A DNA stretch of 5,706 nt. Origin: Minisyncoccota bacterium. Its GTDB lineage: Bacteria > Patescibacteriota > Minisyncoccia > JAHIHE01 > JAGLIN01. Numbering within the stretch: position 1 is the first letter of the stretch; each line of letters opens with the position of its first letter. Below, piece after piece: positions 1 to 4,869 of the stretch. The notes beneath the pieces were generated by a model. The model was given only the letters and a program-made list of their open reading frames with translations. It was not told where the DNA came from and did no database searches. A program made the position numbers and the translations under genes. The stretch lies in assembly GCA_023270095.1 (NCBI GenBank), contig JAGLSJ010000038.1:1-5706 (forward strand), read 5' to 3'.

Positions 1-837
1 AATTCGACTTTTTTGATAAAGAATAAAAAAGACTTACAAGGAATAATCGAAAAATATGAAGGTAGGGAGTTTAAGGTTTCAAATTATTTAAAAGGAGATA
101 CTTATACAATTAACGCTTGTGTGACAAAATTTGGTATAGCTGTGAGTCAACCGATATTTCAAATTACTGGATTAACTGATTATAACAAAAATCAACTTGG
201 GACTTCTGGAAATGATTATTCTTATGGAGAGAAGCTAAGTGATGTTGAAAAGAAAAAAGTATTTGAATATACTAAAAAAATTGGTAAATATTTGGCGCAA
301 TCGGGGTATCAAGGAATTTTTGGGCTTGATTTTGTGATTAATAAAAATAATGTTGATTTGATTGAAATTAATCCGAGATTCGTTGGTTCGATTCCAGTAT
401 TTACAAAACTTCAATTGCAAAAAGGAGAAATTCCTTTCCTTTTTTTACATTTGCTCGAATTTTTGAGAATTGATTATAATTTTGAATTATCAAAAGATCA
501 TTATTCTTATGATATTTGGTATAAACAAAATAATTATCATTTTTCACAATTAATTTTGAGAAACACAGAAGAGAACGATATAAAAATTAAAAAAACAATG
601 ATTTCTGGTGTTTATAAAATTAAAGAAAATAAAATAGTTTTCAAAAATAAAAATTACTTTGTCGAAGATTTAAAAGATGGCGAATTCCTAATTCAATGTT
701 CAAAGAGGGGTGGTGTTATAAGTCCTGATGCAGAATATGCTAATTTACAGTTTGGATGTGGTATAATTAAGGGAAATAAGCTGGACATAAACTTCACAAA
801 GACAATTAATTTAATTTTTGATAAATTTGGGTTATAA
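1..837 (+). CDS. ATP-grasp domain protein, 5'-truncated by window edge
   Basis: The frame is open from base 1 to the TAA at 835-837 (278 codons), so the gene starts upstream; the TTG at 13 is only an internal codon. ATP-grasp enzymes use ATP to join a carboxylate to an amine, thiol or similar group through an acyl-phosphate. The family hallmark is GIFGLDFVIN followed by DLIEINPRF (about nt 313-381), where the Glu and Asn of EINPR (364-378) normally hold the Mg2+-ATP. Upstream, FKVSNYLKGDTYTINACV resembles the strand that contributes nucleotide-binding residues. The N-terminal pre-ATP-grasp lobe is missing. After the ATP-grasp fold come about 125 residues (from about nt 460), rich in Lys, Asn and Ile, that I do not recognise. 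The gene lies 92 bp before ftsW on the same strand, so a cell-envelope role such as D-Ala-D-Ala-ligase-like chemistry is possible, but the sequence is closer to generic carbamoyl-phosphate-synthase-like ATP-grasp proteins. Family is confident; substrate is unknown. Confidence 0.8.
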   Translation, partial: NSTFLIKNKKDLQGIIEKYEGREFKVSNYLKGDTYTINACVTKFGIAVSQPIFQITGLTDYNKNQLGTSGNDYSYGEKLSDVEKKKVFEYTKKIGKYLAQSGYQGIFGLDFVINKNNVDLIEINPRFVGSIPVFTKLQLQKGEIPFLFLHLLEFLRIDYNFELSKDHYSYDIWYKQNNYHFSQLILRNTEENDIKIKKTMISGVYKIKENKIVFKNKNYFVEDLKDGEFLIQCSKRGGVISPDAEYANLQFGCGIIKGNKLDINFTKTINLIFDKFGL

Positions 838-843
838 TTTTTT

Positions 844-849
844 TATAAT
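844..849 (+). promoter_or_regulatory. Possible -10 box upstream of ftsW
   Basis: TATAAT matches the sigma-70 -10 consensus and would give an ftsW leader of about 70 nt. The nearest -35-like word, TTGATA (818-823), is 20 bp away, which is too far for a good promoter, and such boxes are frequent by chance in DNA this AT-rich. ftsW may instead be read through from the gene before it. Confidence 0.25.
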
Positions 850-855
850 CGGTTC

Positions 856-900
856 ATAGTAAATCTCTTAATCGTTTCGCTTATTTCGAGATAGTAAATC
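856..900. repeat. 10-bp direct repeat in the ftsW leader
   Basis: ATAGTAAATC occurs at 856-865 and again at 891-900, 35 bp start to start. The first copy's ATCTC (863-867) and the GAGAT (888-892) running into the second copy can pair as a short 5-bp stem with a 20-nt loop. The spacing is near three to three and a half helical turns, so a protein could contact both copies, but nothing else supports an operator. No other notable element was seen in 838-929. Confidence 0.4.
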
Positions 901-929
901 ATTTTTTTACAGCCTAATAATATTTTTTT

Positions 930-2021
930 ATGAAATCACACGAGATTGATAAAACTTTATTGCTAATAGTCGGATTACTTTCTTCTATTGGCTTGGTCGC
1001 AATATCTAGTGCTGGAGTGGTTATGAGTTACAATAAGTTCGGTTATAATCATTATTATTTGTTACATCAATTTATGTATGGTTTTTTGCCAGGAATTATA
1101 GCTTTGCTGATATTGCAAAAAATTGATTATAGAATTTTTAAGAAAAATATGTTGTTATTTTTGATAATAACGATTATTCTTCTTTTTGTCGTTTTTATCC
1201 CAGGATTGGGATTAGGGCTGAAAGGAGCCAATAGATGGATAAGCATTGCTGGAATTAGTTTTCAACCTTCGGAATTTATCAAACTTACTTTCATTTTATA
1301 TATTGCCGTTTGGTTTGAAAAAAATAAAAAGGATTTTTCTAATTTATTAATTCCGTTTATTGTTTTGATTTTTGTCATAAGCATTCCTCTTATAAAACAA
1401 CCTGATGTTGGAACTCTTAGTATTATAATTTTGACCGCTGCGATTATGTATTTTGCATATGGAGCAAAAATTAAGAATATCTTATTACTTGGTGTAGGTG
1501 GTTTGGCGGGATTGTTGTTTTTAATTAAGATTGCTCCATATCGAATGGATAGGTTTATGGTTTTTTTACATCCAGAAATTGACCCTCAAGGAATTGGATA
1601 TCAAATTAATCAGGCATTGCTTGCTTTTGGATCTGGTGGACTTTTCGGTCTTGGCTTTGGACAAAGTAGGCAGAAATTTAATTATCTTCCAGAACCGATT
1701 GGAGATTCAATTTTTGCAATCATCGGAGAAGAATTTGGACTTTTCGGTCTTTGTGTTATTGTTGTTTTATTTTTATTTTTTGCATTGCGAGGATATAAAA
1801 TTGCCAGCAATGCTCCTGATGATTTTGGAAAATTAGTTGCCATTGGAATCACATCCTTGATCACTTTCCAAGCTATCATAAATATGGCCGCGATTACTTC
1901 TCTTCTTCCTCTGACTGGAATTCCTCTTCCTTTTATAAGTTATGGTGGGTCTAATTTGATTGTTTCTTTGGCAGCTGTTGGTATATTGCTGAATATTTCG
2001 AAACATTCGAAAGCGAGATAA
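930..2021 (+). CDS. ftsW: FtsW, septal peptidoglycan glycosyltransferase (SEDS family)
   Basis: FtsW polymerises lipid II into glycan strands at the division septum together with a class B penicillin-binding protein. This 363-residue protein has about ten predicted membrane helices and the SEDS motifs in order: KGANRWISIAG (98-108), FQPSEFIKL (111-119), KQPDVGT (156-162), LPEPIGDSIFAIIGEE (253-268) and GIPLPFISYGGSN (330-342). Asp259 matches the essential Asp of the LPE..TDFIF motif, although the usual HTD is IGD here. GQSRQKFNYLPE (244-255) favours FtsW over the paralogue RodA, as does the position just before murG. The ATG at 930 is followed at once by the first membrane helix, so the start looks right; length is normal for a compact FtsW. 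No Shine-Dalgarno precedes it, only an A/T-rich leader ending in a T-run. The C-terminal tail is short and basic (SKHSKAR). RodA is the alternative and is less likely. Confidence 0.93.
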   Translation: MKSHEIDKTLLLIVGLLSSIGLVAISSAGVVMSYNKFGYNHYYLLHQFMYGFLPGIIALLILQKIDYRIFKKNMLLFLIITIILLFVVFIPGLGLGLKGANRWISIAGISFQPSEFIKLTFILYIAVWFEKNKKDFSNLLIPFIVLIFVISIPLIKQPDVGTLSIIILTAAIMYFAYGAKIKNILLLGVGGLAGLLFLIKIAPYRMDRFMVFLHPEIDPQGIGYQINQALLAFGSGGLFGLGFGQSRQKFNYLPEPIGDSIFAIIGEEFGLFGLCVIVVLFLFFALRGYKIASNAPDDFGKLVAIGITSLITFQAIINMAAITSLLPLTGIPLPFISYGGSNLIVSLAAVGILLNISKHSKAR

Positions 2022-2091
2022 TGAGCAGTTAAGGAATTTTTCTTTATCAGAACCAATTTTTTAAAAGTCTAAAGGATAAATTTTGTTTCTA

Positions 2092-2136
2092 ACCTCTTCT
2101 TCTTTTGCTAAAAAAATGATAAAATAGAGGTATAAT
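2092..2136 (+). promoter_or_regulatory. Putative murG promoter region with inverted repeat
   Basis: Two -10-like boxes lie before murG: an extended type TGATAAAAT (2117-2125) and a consensus TATAAT (2131-2136) ending 17 nt before the ATG. Neither has a good -35; TTGCTA (2105-2110) is 20 bp from the second box. From TATAAT the leader would be only about 10 nt and has no Shine-Dalgarno. The arms ACCTCT (2092-2097) and AGAGGT (2126-2131) form a perfect 6-bp inverted repeat whose right arm enters the TATAAT box. The rest of the 2022-2153 spacer shows no convincing terminator or gene. Confidence 0.4.
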
Positions 2137-2153
2137 TTTTTTAATTTAATTAT

Positions 2154-3266
2154 ATGAGAATTCTTTTAGTAGGCGAGTCTGCTGCTGGACATCTGGCACC
2201 AATCATCGCGGTTTATGAAGAAATAAATAAAAAAAAGAAAGAATTAAATCTAAATTCTTTGGAATTTATGTTAATTAGCTCTGAGAGTCATTTTCTGAAG
2301 GAAATGCTTGAAGGAGTTGATCTTCCGTATAAAACAATAAGATCAGCAAAAAGAAGGAGTACTTCTCCATTACAACCAATTCTTGATTTTTTTAATATGA
2401 TTATTGGATTTTTTCAATCCTTATTTTTCATATTTGATTATATGCCTGATATCGTTTTTTCTAAGGGAGGAAAAGTGTCTTTGCCTATTGTTATGGTTAG
2501 TTGGATATTTCGTATTCCTGTTATAATTCACGAGTCTGATTCAGTGGCTGATCCAACAAACAAATTTATGTTTAAATTTGCAAAAAAAGTTGCAGTTTCT
2601 TTTAAAGATAGCAAGGATATATATCAATCTCCAAAAGTGTTTTTTTCTGGAAATCCTGTTAGAAGTTTTATCACAGAAGCCAATAGAGAGAAAGCAATTG
2701 ACGATTTTGTTTTAGATCGAGAAAAACCAACTATTCTAATTATGGGAGGAAGCGAAGGAGCAATGGAAATAAATAATTTGGTAATTGAAATTTTGCCAGA
2801 GTTATTGGAAAATTATCAAATTATTCATCAATGTGGAGTTGGAAATTATAATAATGTGAAGTCAGTTATTGAAAATATGAATATTCCAAATTTAAATAAT
2901 TATCACTTATTTCCATTTTTCAAAAAAAGAATTGCAGATGCTTATGTTGCATGTGATATTGTGGTCAGTAGAGCTGGGGCAAACACAGTTTCAGAAATTT
3001 TATCCGTCGACAAACCAAGTATTCTTATTCCTCTTGCTTCAGCAGTAAGTGACAAGCAACAGAAAAATGCATTTCATTATTCTCAATCAGGTGCAGCAGT
3101 TTTGCTTAGTGAGAAAAATTTGAAGCCTCATCTTCTTTTAAATGTTATAAATGAGATTTTTCAAAGTAGTTTAAAAATTATGGAAATGCAAAGAGCTGCT
3201 AGACAATTAGCTCAACCAGAGGCTGCCAAGAAAATAGCAGAACAAATAATTGATATAGCTAAATAA
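2154..3266 (+). CDS. murG: MurG, lipid II synthase (UDP-GlcNAc transferase)
   Basis: MurG transfers GlcNAc from UDP-GlcNAc to lipid I at the cytoplasmic membrane face, making lipid II, the substrate of FtsW. The 370 residues form the two Rossmann lobes of a GT28 (GT-B) enzyme. Visible motifs: GESAAGHLAP (7-16) at the glycine loop, with His13 at the position of the conserved loop histidine; SKGGKVSLP (103-111); HESDSVADPTNK (126-137); SGNPVR (165-170); MGGSEGAMEIN (197-207); HQCGVG (225-230); VSRAGANTVSEIL (271-283), whose Glu281 should bind GlcNAc; and DKQQKNA (300-306). The glycine loop is unusual, since most MurG proteins have GGGTGGH or GGGSAGH. SKGGK replaces the more common SKGGY, and GGSEGA replaces GGSQGA. 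Length is normal. The ATG at 2154 puts the first beta strand at residue 2, as expected. murC starts 7 nt after its stop, so the two are probably cotranscribed. Confidence 0.93.
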   Translation: MRILLVGESAAGHLAPIIAVYEEINKKKKELNLNSLEFMLISSESHFLKEMLEGVDLPYKTIRSAKRRSTSPLQPILDFFNMIIGFFQSLFFIFDYMPDIVFSKGGKVSLPIVMVSWIFRIPVIIHESDSVADPTNKFMFKFAKKVAVSFKDSKDIYQSPKVFFSGNPVRSFITEANREKAIDDFVLDREKPTILIMGGSEGAMEINNLVIEILPELLENYQIIHQCGVGNYNNVKSVIENMNIPNLNNYHLFPFFKKRIADAYVACDIVVSRAGANTVSEILSVDKPSILIPLASAVSDKQQKNAFHYSQSGAAVLLSEKNLKPHLLLNVINEIFQSSLKIMEMQRAARQLAQPEAAKKIAEQIIDIAK

Positions 3267-3273
3267 ATTTTTT

Positions 3274-4662
3274 ATGAAAATAGATTTTGAAAGAATAAAT
3301 AAAATACATTTTATAGGAATTGGTGGAATTGGTTTGAGTGCGATTGCAAAATTTATGAAGCTGAAAGGAAAGCAGGTTGGTGGTTCAGATTTGAATCGCT
3401 CTTTGATAGTAGATAAATTAAGAGAAGAAGGAATTAAAATTTTTATTGGTCAGGATGAAAAAAATATAAGTCAGGATGTTGATTTAGTAATTCATACAAT
3501 GGCGATATCAGAAAATAATCCAGAATTGAAAAGAGCGAAAGAGTTGAATATACAAACTATCACGTACCCAGAAGCGCTTGGAATTTTGTTTAATGATAAA
3601 TTTGGTGTTGCTGTTTGTGGTACTCATGGAAAATCTTCCACAACAGCAATGGCTGGTTTGATGTTAGACGATGCAGAATTTGATCCTTCAATTGTTATTG
3701 GTAGTATTTTGCCGAGATATAGAAGTAATTTACGCATTGGAAAAGGTAAATATTTTTTGATTGAGGCTTGTGAATATGAAAGAGCATTTTTGAATTATTA
3801 TCCGAAGATAATTATTTTAAATAACATTGAACTTGATCATACAGATTATTACAAGAATCTAGAAGACTTTAAGAGCGCTTTTTCAGAATTTCTAACTCAT
3901 TTACCAGATAATGGAATTTTGATTTGTAATGGAGATGATGAAATGGTATCAAATATTAGGCAACAAGTATCTAGCGTTGTTAGATTCGGTTTAGGTGAAA
4001 ATAATGATGCAAGAGCTGAAGATATTAAATTTGAAGATGGACAAGTGAGTTTTCAAGTGATTTATAAAAAAGAAAATTTAGGGAAATTTGTTTTGAAAGT
4101 GCCAGGACTTTTTAATGTTTATAATGCTTTAGGCGCAATTTCTTTGGGATTAACTTTGAAGATTTCAATTGAAAAAATTAAAAAATCACTGAAAGATTAT
4201 TCAGGGATTTGGAGAAGATTTGAAATCAAGGGTGAGTATAAAAAGGCTTTGGTGATTTCTGATTATGCTCATCATCCAACGGCAGTAAAGTCCGTTATTG
4301 AAGCGACAAAAAATTTTTATCCTGGGAAAAGAGTTTTCGCAGTTTTTCAACCTCATCAACATAACCGAACAAAAGAATTATATCAAGATTTTTTGAAAAG
4401 TTTTGATAAGGCGGATATTATGATTTTATCTGAGATTTTTGATGTTGTGGGAAGAGAAGAAAAAAAAGATCAAACTGTTAGTTCCTGCAATTTGGTAAAC
4501 GATATTAAAAAACAAAACAAAAATATCTCAGAAAATATTTTTTATGCAAAGGATTTAACAGAGACAAGAAAACTAATTGATGAGAATATAAAACCAGATG
4601 ATATATTGTTGATCATAGGAGCAGGAGATATTTATAAAATTGCTGATGATTTGGTTGAATAA
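3274..4662 (+). CDS. murC: MurC, UDP-N-acetylmuramate--L-alanine ligase
   Basis: MurC adds L-alanine, using ATP, to UDP-MurNAc as the first step in building the stem peptide in the cytoplasm. The 462 residues show the three Mur-ligase domains: the N-terminal UDP-binding fold with HFIGIGGIGLSAIA (12-25); the ATPase domain with P-loop GTHGKSST (116-123), the Mg2+ segment EACEYERAFL (164-173) and NNIELDH (183-189); and the C-terminal domain with GIWRRFE (311-317), DYAHHPT (330-336), FQPHQHNRT (358-366) and GAGDI (449-453). The HFIGIGG start and DYAHHPT identify MurC rather than MurD, E or F. Oddities: EACEYE replaces the usual EADESD, keeping the first Glu, and VPGLFNVYNALGA (277-289) has Phe where His is usual in PGxHN. 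The start is an ATG after a T-run with no Shine-Dalgarno, 7 nt from the murG stop. No U-tract terminator follows on this strand, so transcription may continue into murB. Confidence 0.95.
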   Translation: MKIDFERINKIHFIGIGGIGLSAIAKFMKLKGKQVGGSDLNRSLIVDKLREEGIKIFIGQDEKNISQDVDLVIHTMAISENNPELKRAKELNIQTITYPEALGILFNDKFGVAVCGTHGKSSTTAMAGLMLDDAEFDPSIVIGSILPRYRSNLRIGKGKYFLIEACEYERAFLNYYPKIIILNNIELDHTDYYKNLEDFKSAFSEFLTHLPDNGILICNGDDEMVSNIRQQVSSVVRFGLGENNDARAEDIKFEDGQVSFQVIYKKENLGKFVLKVPGLFNVYNALGAISLGLTLKISIEKIKKSLKDYSGIWRRFEIKGEYKKALVISDYAHHPTAVKSVIEATKNFYPGKRVFAVFQPHQHNRTKELYQDFLKSFDKADIMILSEIFDVVGREEKKDQTVSSCNLVNDIKKQNKNISENIFYAKDLTETRKLIDENIKPDDILLIIGAGDIYKIADDLVE

Positions 4663-4692
4663 AAAAAGAACATCACTTTTGATTGGTGATGC
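4661..4692 (-). terminator. Rho-independent terminator of the minus-strand small gene
   Basis: Read on the minus strand, CATCAC (from 4691) pairs with GTGATG (to 4671) around a 9-nt loop, closed by one G-U pair, and is followed at once by TTC and seven T residues (complement of the A-run 4661-4667). On the + strand the same hairpin is followed by CAAAACTTAG, not by T residues, so it should not stop murC transcripts. The polarity points to a gene transcribed leftward from the murC-murB spacer. Confidence 0.7.
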
Positions 4693-4807
4693 AAAACTTA
4701 GTTATAACTAGCTTTAATAATCTTCTAGCTACAACTAGAACTTCTGATGCGCTTATTCCCATTCTTGTCCACTTTCTGTTTGTTTTATTATAAACATATA
4801 CGCTCAT
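4673..4807 (-). CDS. Small basic protein of 44 residues, unknown function
   Basis: This short frame fills the murC-murB spacer on the opposite strand. It starts at ATG 4807-4805, six bases after GAGG (4817-4814), the only clear Shine-Dalgarno found in this window, and ends at TGA 4675-4673 inside the terminator hairpin. A near-consensus promoter lies upstream. The product begins MSVYVYNKTNRKWTRMGI and continues with a hydrophobic stretch ASEVLVVARRLLKLVIT (20-36) carrying Arg28, Arg29 and Lys32. It has nine Lys/Arg against one acidic residue (Glu22), so it is strongly cationic. There is one Cys (39) and no signal peptide. The second half could be an amphipathic helix that binds a membrane or nucleic acid; this is inference from composition. 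I recognise no family. It is convergent with murC and divergent from murB. The alternative is a small regulatory RNA of about 175 nt using the same promoter and terminator; the properly spaced Shine-Dalgarno favours translation. Confidence 0.6.
   Translation of the reverse strand: MSVYVYNKTNRKWTRMGISASEVLVVARRLLKLVITKFCITNQK
4699..4740 (-). repeat. Palindromes within the small minus-strand gene
   Basis: TAGTTATAACTA (4699-4710) is a perfect 12-bp palindrome. TTCTAG (4723-4728) and CTAGAA (4735-4740) are perfect 6-bp arms around a 6-nt loop. CTAG recurs three times in this stretch. In the minus-strand transcript both could fold into hairpins ahead of the terminator. They overlap codons 23-37 of the small frame, so the RNA may have a structural role as well as coding. 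Confidence 0.45.
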
Positions 4808-4813
4808 TTTTTT

Positions 4814-4839
4814 CCTCGCATATAAAATTTTATTTGTGC
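4814..4839 (-). promoter_or_regulatory. Shine-Dalgarno and 5' leader hairpin of the small gene
   Basis: The minus strand reads GAGG at 4817-4814, six A residues before the ATG, which is ideal spacing. Immediately upstream, ATAAAATTTTAT (4822-4833) is a perfect palindrome, flanked by GCA (4839-4837) and TGC (4820-4818) that can also pair. Together they could form a hairpin near the transcript's 5' end that leaves the Shine-Dalgarno exposed. The Shine-Dalgarno helps decide the start codon at 4807. Confidence 0.55.
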
Positions 4840-4841
4840 TT

Positions 4842-4869
4842 AGTATAATTTAATTATAAATTATGTCAA
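4842..4869 (-). promoter_or_regulatory. Sigma-70-type promoter driving the small minus-strand gene
   Basis: On the minus strand a perfect TTGACA (4869-4864) is followed after 16 bp by TATACT (4847-4842), one mismatch from the -10 consensus. Transcription should start near 4835, giving a leader of about 28 nt before the ATG at 4807. This is the best-matching promoter found in the window. The -35 box overlaps the murB start codon (4863-4865) on the other strand. Confidence 0.65.
4844..4849 (+). promoter_or_regulatory. Possible -10 box for murB
   Basis: TATAAT ends 13 nt before the murB ATG, so a transcript from it would have a leader of only about 6-7 nt and be almost leaderless. No -35 match is seen at 16-18 bp spacing (about 4820-4827 reads TATAAA). 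The box overlaps the opposite-strand -10 (4842-4847), so the two promoters, if real, exclude each other. murB may also be read through from murC. Confidence 0.35.

Noticed and set aside
235..420. Minus-strand open frame of 61 codons
   Set aside because: It lies opposite the conserved ATP-grasp core, has no Shine-Dalgarno or promoter, and its composition is explained by the opposite-strand gene.
13..837. TTG at 13 as the true start of the ATP-grasp gene
   Set aside because: The frame is open to base 1, and the protein lacks the N-terminal lobe of the ATP-grasp fold, so the start lies outside the window.
1531..1879. Other-frame and antisense open frames inside ftsW
   Set aside because: They overlap conserved FtsW motifs, show no initiation signals and no recognisable protein features.
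2043..2089. TTTATC (2043-2048) and GATAAA (2075-2080) followed by T residues as an ftsW terminator
   Set aside because: The stem is A/T-dominated with a 26-nt loop, too weak to call a terminator.
2090..2100. TAACCTCTTCT shared with the left end of the murB palindromic element
   Set aside because: Only 11 bases match and the rest of the element is missing, so it is probably chance in a pyrimidine-rich tract.
4673..4675. TGA of the small gene as a reassigned glycine codon (as in Gracilibacteria or SR1)
   Set aside because: No in-frame TGA occurs in the recognised large genes, and this TGA coincides with the terminator hairpin, so it acts as a stop.
4671..4691. Hairpin as a terminator for murC
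   Set aside because: On the + strand the stem is followed by CAAAACTTAG without a T-run; the T-run exists only on the minus strand.
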